Made by a program: the position numbers and the translations under genes
Notes under the pieces: generated by a model
What the model saw: the letters and a program-made list of their open reading frames with translations, nothing else
What the model was told of the DNA's origin: nothing
Databases searched by the model: none
Shown here: positions 48,533 through 57,687 of the stretch, piece after piece
Layout of the letters: every line of letters begins with the position of its first letter
Position numbering within the stretch: position 1 is the first letter of the stretch
Assembly: GCA_028869995.1 (NCBI GenBank)
Contig: JAGWQN010000093.1
Coordinates: 1-64,000 of the forward strand
Direction: 5' to 3'
Source of the DNA: Rhodospirillales bacterium
GTDB taxonomy: Bacteria > Pseudomonadota > Alphaproteobacteria > Acetobacterales > Acetobacteraceae
DNA: 64,000 bases

Positions 48533-49876
48533 TCACGCTGTCGCGATGCGGTTGCGGGTGCGGATGAAGCCGATGGCGATCAGCATCGCCGCGATCGCAA
48601 GCACGACATAGACGAAGAACCCGCCGGAATAGCCTCGTGCGCCCAGGGCGCTGGCGAACAGGCCGAGCGTTGGCGGTATCACAAACCCGCCAAGCGCGCC
48701 GAGGCCGCCGACGATACCGGACGCACCGCCAACCGCGTGCGGAACGTATTTCGGCACCATCTTGAACACAGCGGCGTTGCCGAGCCCCATGCCCAGACCG
48801 ATCGCGAGTTCACCCGCAACATTGACGGGGAACGCAACGATGAAGGTCAGCAGCACCGCCCCGACCAACACGATCACGAAGGCGAGCAGCGACATGATTT
48901 CGCCGCCGAACTTCTCCGCGAGCGGGCCGCCGCCGACGCGCGCAACCGCCGCGAGAAGCGAGAAGCCCAGACCGCCGAGCATGCCGGCGTGCACGGGCGT
49001 CAGATGGTAAAGGTTCGTCCAGTAGGTGGGGAACCAGGCGGTCAGCGCGAGGAAGCCTCCAAAGGAGACGAAGTAAAGGAAGGTGAGGCCCCAGGTTCGC
49101 GTCTCGTCCGCGGCCATCATCAGCGCGCCCCAGACGGAATCGCGCGGGAACAACTCCTGCCCGTGCGCGCCGGCGATGGCCCGCGCCTCCTCAGCCGCGA
49201 CATCTCGCGCGCGCAGCTGAAAGTAATAGGCATCCCGGGCAAGCCAGCCATAGATGCCGGTGCCGATGAGCAGAAACGCGAGCCAGGCGAGATAGGAGCC
49301 GGCAAGGCCGAACGCCTTGATGGCGAAGGGCAGCAGCAGCGTGAAGAGGCCCGGCGCCAGATTGCCGACGCCGCCGTAGATGCCGAGTGCCGTGCCCTGG
49401 CGGTTTTTCGGAAACCAGTATGAGACTTGCGGGATACCGACCGAGAAGGAGGCGACGCCGCACCCACTCATGAAGCCGAACAGCAAGATGACCGGATAGA
49501 GCGCGGCGGTGACGTGCGTGACGGTAACCAGGATGAAGACCAGGCCCCACATGCCGACGATCGAGACCCCGAACAGCACCAGCATCGGCAGCCTCCCGCC
49601 CGCCTTGTCCACCCAGGCGCCAAACGGGATGCGCAGCAGCGAGCCCGTCAGCTGCGGTGCCGCAACCAGCAGCCCGACGAGCAGCGGCGAGAGGTGCATG
49701 GAGAGCTGGAATGTGTGTGCCGCCGGCCCATACAGCGCGACGCCGGCAAAGCCGATGAAGAAGCCCCAGGTACCCATGATCAGGCCCTGGCGCGGATTAC
49801 CTTGCAGTCCTCGCTCCGCGGGGGTCGCGGTTCCGGAGGCGGTTGATGCGAGGGTCGGTGCGTCCACTGTCGACAC
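48533..49876 (-). CDS. narK: nitrate/nitrite MFS transporter NarK
   Basis: GTWGFFIGFAGVALYGPAA...LLRIPFGAWVDKAGGRLPMLVLFGVSIVGM...FSVGIPQVSYWFPKNRQGTALGIYGGVGNLAPG. Confidence 0.93.
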   Translation of the reverse strand: MSTVDAPTLASTASGTATPAERGLQGNPRQGLIMGTWGFFIGFAGVALYGPAAHTFQLSMHLSPLLVGLLVAAPQLTGSLLRIPFGAWVDKAGGRLPMLVLFGVSIVGMWGLVFILVTVTHVTAALYPVILLFGFMSGCGVASFSVGIPQVSYWFPKNRQGTALGIYGGVGNLAPGLFTLLLPFAIKAFGLAGSYLAWLAFLLIGTGIYGWLARDAYYFQLRARDVAAEEARAIAGAHGQELFPRDSVWGALMMAADETRTWGLTFLYFVSFGGFLALTAWFPTYWTNLYHLTPVHAGMLGGLGFSLLAAVARVGGGPLAEKFGGEIMSLLAFVIVLVGAVLLTFIVAFPVNVAGELAIGLGMGLGNAAVFKMVPKYVPHAVGGASGIVGGLGALGGFVIPPTLGLFASALGARGYSGGFFVYVVLAIAAMLIAIGFIRTRNRIATA

Positions 49877-49990
49877 TCCTTGCTATGCGCTTCGCCCGAC
49901 ACCCGACGCGGTCAGCGCCGAGGTGCAGGGTCTCGCGGCCCGATGCCGCGGCATCGGTAAGCAATCTGAGCGTAAGCTTACGGCGGCACA

Positions 49991-50004
49991 TTGATATGGA
50001 TCAA
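49991..50004. promoter_or_regulatory. FNR/Dnr/Anr box
   Basis: TTGATATGGATCAA matches TTGAT-N4-ATCAA exactly; lies in the divergent narK / crp-fnr regulator intergenic region. Confidence 0.85.
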
Positions 50005-50091
50005 AGCCAAGCCTGATGATCGGCGTAGTAAAGCGTGACTTATGTCACCGGAATCTGTCCCCCCGCCCCACGAGCGACAGGTGAACGAGCC

Positions 50092-50874
50092 ATGGAAGCG
50101 ATGATTTTGCCCCCGGCGCCCCCCATTGGGCACAACCCGCGGCCGGTCCCGGAGCCGCCACTGGCCGAAACGCTGTCGCGCATTCCCTGGCTGCGCCACG
50201 TTCGGACCGCGACGATCGAGCACCTGGCACGCCAGGCGGTCCTGCACCGCGTTCCGGCGGGCAGCATCCTGTTCGAACAGTCCGAGATCCCGACCTTCGC
50301 GCCGTGGTTGCTGCGCGGCGCCGTCGAGCTCGTCGGCGTGGAGGGCGACAACGAGGTGGTGATCGAGACGGTGCAGCCGTTCGACCCGCTGCTCCCCGCG
50401 GCCGTCCTGAACCGCCAGCCCTTCCTGACACGCGCGCGCGCGCTCGAGCCGTCACACCTCGCGCTGATCCAGGCAGACACGTTCCGCGACGCCGTCGCCA
50501 GCGACCATGCCCTTTGCCTCGCGATCCTGGCCTGCGAGGCGGCGCAGTTCCGCCGCCAGGTCAAGCAGGCGAAGAACCTCAAGCTGCGCCCTGCTGAGGA
50601 CCGGGTCGGGTGTTATCTGCTCAGCCTGGTGGAACGCCACCCCGAGGCAACGACGATCCGACTGCCCATCGAAAAGCGTCGCATCGCCGGCCAGCTTGGC
50701 ATGACGCGCGAGACCCTTTCGCGCACCTTGGCCGCCATGGCGAAGCACGGGCTGCGGATCGCCGGGGATACCGTCACCGTGACCGATGCGGCGACCCTTC
50801 GCGCACGGTTTCATCTCGATCCGCTGATCGACGCACCCGAGCCGATCGACCCCATCGCTCCGCTCGCGCCCTAA
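50092..50874 (+). CDS. Crp/Fnr-family transcriptional regulator (Dnr/NarR-like)
   Basis: cNMP-binding-like N-terminus; HTH RRIAGQLGMTRETLSRTLAAMAKHG with the ExxSR recognition motif. An upstream GTG start at 50035 is possible. Confidence 0.9.
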   Translation: MEAMILPPAPPIGHNPRPVPEPPLAETLSRIPWLRHVRTATIEHLARQAVLHRVPAGSILFEQSEIPTFAPWLLRGAVELVGVEGDNEVVIETVQPFDPLLPAAVLNRQPFLTRARALEPSHLALIQADTFRDAVASDHALCLAILACEAAQFRRQVKQAKNLKLRPAEDRVGCYLLSLVERHPEATTIRLPIEKRRIAGQLGMTRETLSRTLAAMAKHGLRIAGDTVTVTDAATLRARFHLDPLIDAPEPIDPIAPLAP

Positions 50875-50935
50875 GACCGGCCCCCGGGGCGCGCCGGAGG
50901 TTGCCGCCGACGCGCAAAGGCAGCACGCTGGAACC

Positions 50936-51838
50936 GTGCCGGACCGACCGTCAGGACGACAGGATCACGCCGAAAGCGTCGCCGAACGCTTTGCGCTGAT
51001 GGCGCGGCAAGGCGCGACTGAAGTCATGGCCGCGGCCGACATCGCCGCCCGCACCGACGACCCCGAAGCCCTTCACCGCCTGCGCGTGGCGATCCGGCGC
51101 ATGCGCGCCGCGCTCTCGATCCTGCGTTACGCCATGCGCGGGCCGAGTCCCCCATCGCTCGCGCGGGAGTTGCGCCGGCTGCAGCGCCGGCTCGGCGCCG
51201 CACGGGAATGGGACGTGCTGGTGGACGAGACGCTGGCCGGCCTGCCGCGGCGACTGCACGCACGGGGCACGACACGCGCGCTGATCCGGGCGGCCGAATG
51301 CCAACGACTGCACAGCCGTATGCAGATGCAGACCGCCCTGCTCGACCCCTCAAGCCTGGCCACGCTGGGGCGGCTCGCCGCTTGGCCTGACCGTTCGTTC
51401 GGCCCCGCGGCATCCTCCCAGCGGCGCTGGGTCCAGGCGGCCCTGGCGGAGCCAGCCACGACCATGGCCGCCGCCGTCTTGGCCAGGCGGCACCGCAAGG
51501 CGCGCCGGCTCGGGCGCGACCTGCGCGAACTCGACGCGGCAGCGCTGCACCAGTTCCGGATCCGCATCAAGAAGCTGCGCTATGCCGCCGAGTTCCTGGG
51601 TGACCTCTGGCCCCGCCGTCGGACGCGCCACTATCTCACCGCCCTCAAGAATCTGCAGCAGGCGCTCGGTGACTGGCACGACATGAGCGTCGCCGAGGCG
51701 CGCGTCACCGAACTCCAGCGGCATGGTGCGGAAGACGTCGCAGCGTGGCTCGCCGCGGGCGAGAAGCGCCAGCGCGAAGCGGCGCTGGCGTGCTGGCATC
51801 GCTTCGCGCGGCGATCGCCTTTCTGGGAAGACGATTGA
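50936..51838 (+). CDS. CHAD-domain protein
   Basis: DDPEALHRLRVAIRRMRAALSILRYAM...LHQFRIRIKKLRYAAEFLGDLWP...LKNLQQALGDWHDM, typical CHAD His-rich helices. Confidence 0.9.
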   Translation: MPDRPSGRQDHAESVAERFALMARQGATEVMAAADIAARTDDPEALHRLRVAIRRMRAALSILRYAMRGPSPPSLARELRRLQRRLGAAREWDVLVDETLAGLPRRLHARGTTRALIRAAECQRLHSRMQMQTALLDPSSLATLGRLAAWPDRSFGPAASSQRRWVQAALAEPATTMAAAVLARRHRKARRLGRDLRELDAAALHQFRIRIKKLRYAAEFLGDLWPRRRTRHYLTALKNLQQALGDWHDMSVAEARVTELQRHGAEDVAAWLAAGEKRQREAALACWHRFARRSPFWEDD

Positions 51839-51972
51839 CGCCACAGGCCACCCGCGTGGGGTAGCCTCTCTCCTTGCCAAGATTTCAGGCGCCGAATGCC
51901 TCCTCTCGGCGTCCGACAGCCATCAAATAGCCTTGGCTTGGCCAGACAAGAATTCTGGTCGCCACGTTCGCG

Positions 51973-52572
51973 GTGAAGGTCATGCGCATGCGCCATCGCT
52001 CGTTGATACTGGTCCTCCCGGCAGCGCTCGCCGCCTGTGCGGTGGCACCGCCCAGCGGGCCGGACGTGGTCGCCATGCCGGGCCAGGGCAAGAACCTCGC
52101 GACGTTCCAGCAGGACGACCTGGCGTGCCGAAGCTATGCCTCCCAGGCCAGCGGCGGTGCCCAGGCGGCCCAGGCGGCAACGAACAGCGCCGTCGGCAGC
52201 GCCGTGCTCGGCACCGCGATCGGCGCCGCGGCCGGGGCCGCGCTGGGGTCCACCGGTGCCGCCGTCGGAGCCGGAGCGGCGATCGGCGGCGCCACCGGCC
52301 TGATCGCCGGCAGCGCCATCGGCGCGAACAACGCGAGTATGTCCGCAGGCGACATGCAGTTTCGCTATGATGTTGCCTACGCTCAGTGCATGACGGCGCG
52401 CGGCAACCAGGTGAACTCGCCACAGCCCGGATACGCCGCCTACCCCTATGCCGCCTACCCTTACGCCTATACGTACCCGGCCTATGCTTATCCTCCCGCA
52501 TATTATGCGCCTCCGGTCGTGCTTCATTACGGCTGGGGTTGGGGCTGGCGCCGCCCGTACTGGCATCACTGA
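51973..52572 (+). CDS. glycine-zipper family lipoprotein with Tyr/Pro/Ala-rich C-terminus
   Basis: LPAALAACA lipobox; AIGAAAGAALGSTGAAVGAGAAIGGATGLIAGSAIGA; C-terminal GYAAYPYAAYPYAYTYPAYAYPPAYYAPP. Confidence 0.82.
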   Translation: MKVMRMRHRSLILVLPAALAACAVAPPSGPDVVAMPGQGKNLATFQQDDLACRSYASQASGGAQAAQAATNSAVGSAVLGTAIGAAAGAALGSTGAAVGAGAAIGGATGLIAGSAIGANNASMSAGDMQFRYDVAYAQCMTARGNQVNSPQPGYAAYPYAAYPYAYTYPAYAYPPAYYAPPVVLHYGWGWGWRRPYWHH

Positions 52573-52831
52573 TAACACTGGCACCACTGATAACAGCGCC
52601 GCGACATGCCTGCCCCGCGCCGGCACGCTTGCGTTGGCGCGCCCGGACGTCCATAGATTGCCCGTTGCCGGCGTACGCGTGATCGGCGCGCCTTGCTGTC
52701 GCGATTGTTGATTGCGACGCAGCGGCGTGCCTGGCCCGGCTCCCCATCCCCAACGTTCGCCCCGCATTCACGCGGGCAGGCGAGCCTGCAGCGTCCGCGC
52801 CGCGCATCCCGCGCGCCCGTGACGCCGGAGA

Positions 52832-54046
52832 GTGACTGTGTCTCATGACTTCGCCTCGCTCGGCCTGGCCGAGCCCCTGCTGCGTGCTCTCGACAGTGCG
52901 CGCTACACGACGCCGACGCCCATCCAATCCGCAGCCATCCCGCCGCTCCTGACGGGGCGCGATCTCCTGGGCATCGCCCAGACCGGCACCGGCAAGACCG
53001 CGTCCTTCGCGCTGCCGCTGCTCCACCGCCTGCATACCGTACGCATGGCCACCCGCCCGCAATCGGCGCACGCGTTGATCCTGGCGCCGACGCGCGAGCT
53101 TGCCCTGCAGATCGTGGACAGCCTGCGCATGTTCGCAGAGCCGCGCCTGCGCATCGTCGCCGTGATCGGCGGGCAAGGGCGTTTCGGGCAGGTCCAGCGC
53201 TTGCGCCCGGGGGCGGATATCGTCGTCGGCACGCCCGGGCGCGTCCGCGACCTGATGGGGACCAACGAGCTGCGCCTCGACGCCGTGCGCCACTTCGTGC
53301 TCGACGAAGCGGACCGCATGCTCGACCTGGGCTTCATCCGCGACATTACCCACATCGCCAGCGCCCTGCCGGAGGATCGCCAGTCGGCGCTGTTCTCGGC
53401 AACGATGCCCGCCGAGGTGGAAAAGCTCACCCGTAGCATGCTGCGCGACCCCATTCGGGTCGCCGTCACCCCAACCGAGGCGGTGGTGCCGCGCATCGCG
53501 CAGAGCGTGCATTTCGTGCCTCAGGCGGCGCGTGCTCAGCTGCTCGCGGAGTTGCTGGACGACCGGGCGCTGTCGCGCGTCATCGTCTTCACCCGGACCA
53601 AGCGCGGCGCCGACCGTGTCGCCGACGCGCTGACCGACGCCGGGCATGGCGTGGTGGCGCTCCACGGCAACAAGAGCCAGCCGCAGCGCCTCAAGGCGCT
53701 CGACCGGTTCCGCGACGGACGGGCCCGGGTGCTGGTGGCGACCGATATCGCCGCGCGCGGCATCGACGTCCAGGCCGTCACCCATGTCATCAACTACGAT
53801 CTGCCGGCGCAGCCCGAGGATTACGTCCATCGTATCGGCCGCACCGCGCGCGCCGGGGCGAACGGCGCGGCGATCTCCTTCTGCGACCCGCAGGAAGCCA
53901 AGATGTTCCGCGCGATCGAGCGGGCCGCCGGCGCGGCGATCGCCATCGCCAGCGGCACACCGGCCGCACGGCCCGCCGAAGCCATGCCGCAGTTCGTCCG
54001 CCCGACGGGGCCGTCGCGCCGCAAGTTCCGTCGCCGGGCCGCCTGA
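52832..54046 (+). CDS. rhlE: DEAD/DEAH-box RNA helicase (RhlE-like)
   Basis: FASLGLAEPLLRAL...TPTPIQSAAIPPLLTGRDLLGIAQTGTGKTASFALPLL...LDEADRMLDLGF...SATMPAEV...HRIGRTARAG. Confidence 0.93.
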   Translation: MTVSHDFASLGLAEPLLRALDSARYTTPTPIQSAAIPPLLTGRDLLGIAQTGTGKTASFALPLLHRLHTVRMATRPQSAHALILAPTRELALQIVDSLRMFAEPRLRIVAVIGGQGRFGQVQRLRPGADIVVGTPGRVRDLMGTNELRLDAVRHFVLDEADRMLDLGFIRDITHIASALPEDRQSALFSATMPAEVEKLTRSMLRDPIRVAVTPTEAVVPRIAQSVHFVPQAARAQLLAELLDDRALSRVIVFTRTKRGADRVADALTDAGHGVVALHGNKSQPQRLKALDRFRDGRARVLVATDIAARGIDVQAVTHVINYDLPAQPEDYVHRIGRTARAGANGAAISFCDPQEAKMFRAIERAAGAAIAIASGTPAARPAEAMPQFVRPTGPSRRKFRRRAA

Positions 54047-54075
54047 AGCCGGGAGGACGTGAGGCGGCGGGGCGG

Positions 54076-54450
54076 TCAGGCCCCGCCGTGATACGCCTCG
54101 ATCCGGTGGCCGTCGGGATCAATCGCGAAGGCCGCGTAATAGTCGGGCCCATAATCCGGGCGCAGTCCCGGCTTGCCGTTGTCCTTGCCACCGGCCCGAA
54201 GCGCCGCCTGGTGAAAGGCATCCACGGCGTGCCGGCTCGGCGCATCGAAGCAGAAATGTAGCCCCGATCGCATGTCAGCCGACACCGGATGCGCCGTCTC
54301 GTTCAGCCACCACACCGGCGCATCCGTACCATAGCCGGCATAGCCGTCGCCGTGTGCCAGGCATGTCGCGCCGATCGCGCCGAGGACGGAATCGTAGAAT
54401 CGTCGGGCGGCGGCTACATCGCGAACGCCGACGGAAACATGGTTGAGCAT
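54076..54450 (-). CDS. VOC-family (glyoxalase/bleomycin resistance-like) protein
   Basis: MLNHVSVGVRDVAAARRFYDSVLGAIGATCLAHGDG...GLHFCFDAPSRHAVDAFHQAALRAGGKDNGKPGLRPDYGPDYYAAFAIDPDGHRIEAYHGG. Confidence 0.92.
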   Translation of the reverse strand: MLNHVSVGVRDVAAARRFYDSVLGAIGATCLAHGDGYAGYGTDAPVWWLNETAHPVSADMRSGLHFCFDAPSRHAVDAFHQAALRAGGKDNGKPGLRPDYGPDYYAAFAIDPDGHRIEAYHGGA

Positions 54451-54486
54451 GTGGGAACTCCTTTTTTTTCTGGCTGGGGCGTGCAT

Positions 54487-54548
54487 AACCACTATGATGG
54501 TTAGGACTATGCCGCCACCTCGACGCATCGTCAACCAGCATGACGGTT
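54487..54548. promoter_or_regulatory. two copies of a 16-bp inverted repeat AACCA-N6-(T/C)GGTT
   Basis: AACCACTATGATGGTT (54487-54502) and AACCAGCATGACGGTT (54533-54548) between the divergent VOC and CGNR genes; the second copy overlaps the CGNR ATG. Confidence 0.65.
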
Positions 54549-55157
54549 AGGGACGCACCGCGCCCGGCCCTGCCGCCCGACGCGTGCCTGGATTTCATCA
54601 ACACCCGCTACTGGCGCGGCAAGGCGGAGCCCACCGAAACGCTGCATGGCGCGGCGGACCTCGTCGCCTGGGCGGCGCGGCACGCCGGTGCGCCGACGAC
54701 GACACCCGGCCCCGGCCTGTTCTCGGCGGGCATCGCGCTGCGCGAACTGCTGCATCGGATCATGAGCGCGCGCGCCGCCGGCGAGAGCGTGACCGAGGCC
54801 GACCTCGCTGCCCTGGATGCAGCATTGGAGGCGGCACCGGCGCGGCGCTCGCTCGTGGCGGCGAACGACGGGTATGCGTGGCGGACACGGCCCGCCGGAC
54901 CGGAGGCGGGCGAGCCGCACGCTTCAGGAGCAGCAACGTTGCTGGCGCCGATCCTATGGGCGGCGGCCGACCTGCTGGCTCAGGGAGCGGGGAGCGGCGA
55001 GCGGTTGCGCCTGCGCGCCTGCGCCAACCCGGAATGTCGCTGGCTGTTCATCGATGCCAGCCGCAACGGCTCGCGCCGATGGTGCGACATGGCCGCCTGC
55101 GGCAACCGCGCCAAGGCGCATCGCCACTATCTGCGCGCCAAGGCCGCGAAGGGCTAG
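54540..55157 (+). CDS. CGNR zinc-finger (ABATE-domain) putative regulator
   Basis: N-terminal LPPDACLDFINTRYWRG; C-terminal LRLRACANPECRWLFIDASRNGSRRWCDMAACGNRAKAHRHYLR. Confidence 0.92.
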   Translation: MTVRDAPRPALPPDACLDFINTRYWRGKAEPTETLHGAADLVAWAARHAGAPTTTPGPGLFSAGIALRELLHRIMSARAAGESVTEADLAALDAALEAAPARRSLVAANDGYAWRTRPAGPEAGEPHASGAATLLAPILWAAADLLAQGAGSGERLRLRACANPECRWLFIDASRNGSRRWCDMAACGNRAKAHRHYLRAKAAKG

Positions 55158-55215
55158 CGCAACAAAAGGACGAGAGCCGGCGGCGGCGACGTGGACGGGA
55201 AGACCGGCTCGCGAC

Positions 55216-55893
55216 CTATGCGTGCCCTGCCGATCCGGCGAGATGCGCCGGGTCGATATGCAGCTTGGCGAGAGCGCGGCGCCATTTGGTATCGTGCTTG
55301 CCGTCGAACAGCAGGTCCGGATCGGCGGGAACGGTGAGCCAGGCGTTCTGGCGCATCTCGTTTTCGAGCTGGCCGGCCGCCCAGCCGGCATAGCCCAGCG
55401 CCAGCAGGCTTTCGCGGGGGCCTCCGCCCTCCGCAATGGCCTTGAGGATGTCGAGACTGGCGGTCAGCGCCAGTTGTTCGTCCACGCGCAGGCTGCCCTC
55501 GCCGGTCCAGTCCGTCGTGTGCAGCACGAAGCCGCGCGCGTTGTCGACCGGCCCGCCATGGCAAAGCCGGATCGAGCGAGCGGGTGGTACCGGCTTGATC
55601 TCGAGCTGGCGCAACAGATCCTCGAACGTCGGGGCGGAAAGCGGGCGGTTGAGCACGAGCCCCATGGCGCCATCCGACGTGTGGGCGCAGAGAAACACGA
55701 CACTCTGGGCAAAGCGCGGATCCTCCATGCCGGGCATGGCAATCAGCAGCTGGCCGGTGAGGTTGGAGCCCAGGTCCTCGTCCGCGCCGGCCGGCCCGCG
55801 GCCACCCGGCGGCGGCGTCGCACCGCGATCCCGCTTCTTTCCGGGCGGAATTGCAGCTTTCGGCTTGCGCGAGCGTGGCGGATCTTTTTGCAT
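55216..55893 (-). CDS. YqgE/AlgH family protein
   Basis: LTGQLLIAMPGMEDPRFAQSVVFLCAHTSDGAMGLVLNRPL...HGGPVDNARGFVLHTTDW...LALGYAGWAAGQLENEM. Confidence 0.95.
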   Translation of the reverse strand: MQKDPPRSRKPKAAIPPGKKRDRGATPPPGGRGPAGADEDLGSNLTGQLLIAMPGMEDPRFAQSVVFLCAHTSDGAMGLVLNRPLSAPTFEDLLRQLEIKPVPPARSIRLCHGGPVDNARGFVLHTTDWTGEGSLRVDEQLALTASLDILKAIAEGGGPRESLLALGYAGWAAGQLENEMRQNAWLTVPADPDLLFDGKHDTKWRRALAKLHIDPAHLAGSAGHA

Positions 55894-56098
55894 GCGGGGG
55901 TTATCTTGCGCTGCGCCATCACCGGCGCAAGAGAGCGCCACACAAGCGGTGCCCGTCGCCTCCCGCGGCGGCGCGCCGTGACAGCTTCCCTCGAGCACGC
56001 TAGGAACCGCCGCGGGTCCGCAGACGGCCGGCGCGCGGGGAGCGGATGCCCTCGGCGGCGGGCGGAGGAGCCACCAACGAGCGAACGGAGAGGCGAGG

Positions 56099-56575
56099 AT
56101 GATCAAGGTCGGGGATAAGCTGCCGTCGATGAAGTTGTCGATGGCGACGACGGACGGACCGAAGGAGGTTTCGACCGACGACGTGTTCAAGGGGCGCGTG
56201 GTGATGTTCGCCGTTCCCGGAGCCTTCACCCCTACGTGCAGCGCCAAGCACCTGCCCGGGTTCCTCCAGAACATCGACGCGATCAAGGCAAAGGGCGTCG
56301 ATAGCATCGTCTGCATGGCGGTGAATGACGCCTTCGTCATGGGTGCCTGGGCGAAGGACCAGGGCGTCGACGGGCGCATCGTGATGCTGGCCGACGGCTC
56401 GGGGGCCTTCACCAAGGCGCTGGGACTGGAGCTCGATCTGATCGCCCGCGGACTCGGGACCCGCAGCCAGCGCTTTGCCCTCGTCGCCGAGGACGGCGTG
56501 GTCCGGCATCTCGCGGTCGAGCAGCCGGGCGGGTTCGACGTCAGCCGCGCCGAGGCGGTGCTCGCCGCCCTTTAG
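56099..56575 (+). CDS. peroxiredoxin (thioredoxin-dependent, Prx5-like)
   Basis: IKVGDKLPSMKLSM...GRVVMFAVPGAFTPTCSAKHLPGFLQNIDAIKAKGVDSIVCMAVNDAFVMGAW. Confidence 0.95.
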   Translation: MIKVGDKLPSMKLSMATTDGPKEVSTDDVFKGRVVMFAVPGAFTPTCSAKHLPGFLQNIDAIKAKGVDSIVCMAVNDAFVMGAWAKDQGVDGRIVMLADGSGAFTKALGLELDLIARGLGTRSQRFALVAEDGVVRHLAVEQPGGFDVSRAEAVLAAL

Positions 56576-56580
56576 GCCGC

Positions 56581-57687
56581 CTACGCCTCGGACACCGCCG
56601 CCGGGGGCGGAGAAGGCTCGCCGGCCAGGGGTTCGAGCAACAGAGGCTCCAGGGCCAGAGGTTCGGGCGTCACGATGTAGAGCAACTCCTTGTTGCGCAC
56701 ATGCGAGACCTGCCCGACCTTCTGGCCGCTCGGATTATAGATGCCGATGCGTGCGCCGACGTAGCGGGCGTGGTCCAACTCGACCACGCGCACATGGCCG
56801 CGTGCGGCCAGCATCGACTCGATCGCCTCGCGGCCCAGAAAGCCCTCGTTGTTGAAGGAGACGACAAGCGCTTTCGCGCGCAAGGCCGCGATCGTGGCGG
56901 CCAGCGCCGGCCCGATTGCCCCGCGCCCGTTGAACGCGCTCTTGCGGCTCTTCACATCGACACGCTTGCAGGCGACGCCGTAAACGGCCGGCTTGTCCCA
57001 GCGAACCAGCGTCTCCCAGACATGGTAGTTGGCCAGGTAAGCGTGCTGGTTGTAGGGCGGGTCGAGATAGGCGATGTCGGCGTCGATCGCCGCCGCGACC
57101 GTCTGTGCATCCCCCATCAGCGCTTGGCATGCGCCGGCTGCAGGACGGGCCAGGAGAGCGGGCATCCGCAGTTCGATGTCGTTGTAGGCGCGCGGCGCCC
57201 AGCGCTTCATGTAAGCCATTTGCAGGCCGGCGGTGCTGTCGACGCGGTCAGCGGCTTCCATCAGGGCGACGAGCAGGATGGCCTCCAGCTCCGGCTCGGC
57301 GTGCATCGCCGCGATCGCCTCGCGGATCGCATCCACGCGCTCCCCGTTCTTCGGCTGGAAGAAGCGGGAGCGAACGCAGAATGTCTCGGTGAAATAGCCC
57401 GGTCGGCCGGGCAGACGAGCCAGATCGGCCAGGATCGCGGGTAGTCGAGGCTCCCATCGTTCGCGGTCCGCCTGGACGTAGCAGGTCGCGAGCGCCGCGG
57501 CATAGGCGTTGTGGTCGTTGGCGATGACACGATAGCCCGCCGCCTTCAGCGCGTGGCCGACCCGTGCCGTGCCGGAGAAGAGATCGGCAACGGTGATGCC
57601 GCCTGGAGCATCCGCCGGCGCGATAGAGCCGATCGCGGCAAGGATGTAGCGCAGCAGCGCCCGCTTGGAGCCGATATACTTGATCAA
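56581..57687 (-). CDS. DNA adenine methylase, D12 class (orphan)
   Basis: [15 protein letters not shown]...[39 protein letters not shown]...[32 protein letters not shown] (DPPY). Confidence 0.9.
   Translation of the reverse strand: MIKYIGSKRALLRYILAAIGSIAPADAPGGITVADLFSGTARVGHALKAAGYRVIANDHNAYAAALATCYVQADRERWEPRLPAILADLARLPGRPGYFTETFCVRSRFFQPKNGERVDAIREAIAAMHAEPELEAILLVALMEAADRVDSTAGLQMAYMKRWAPRAYNDIELRMPALLARPAAGACQALMGDAQTVAAAIDADIAYLDPPYNQHAYLANYHVWETLVRWDKPAVYGVACKRVDVKSRKSAFNGRGAIGPALAATIAALRAKALVVSFNNEGFLGREAIESMLAARGHVRVVELDHARYVGARIGIYNPSGQKVGQVSHVRNKELLYIVTPEPLALEPLLLEPLAGEPSPPPAAVSEA

Noticed and set aside
51980-53830. 616-aa minus-strand ORF antisense to the lipoprotein and the DEAD-box helicase
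   Set aside because: Fully overlaps two well-supported plus-strand genes; Arg/His/Gly-rich nonsense-like composition.
54065-54088. GC-rich hairpin CGGCGGGGC-GGTCAG-GCCCCGCCG at the convergent helicase/VOC ends
   Set aside because: Could be a bidirectional terminator, but it overlaps the VOC stop region and lacks a T-tract; not called as a terminator.
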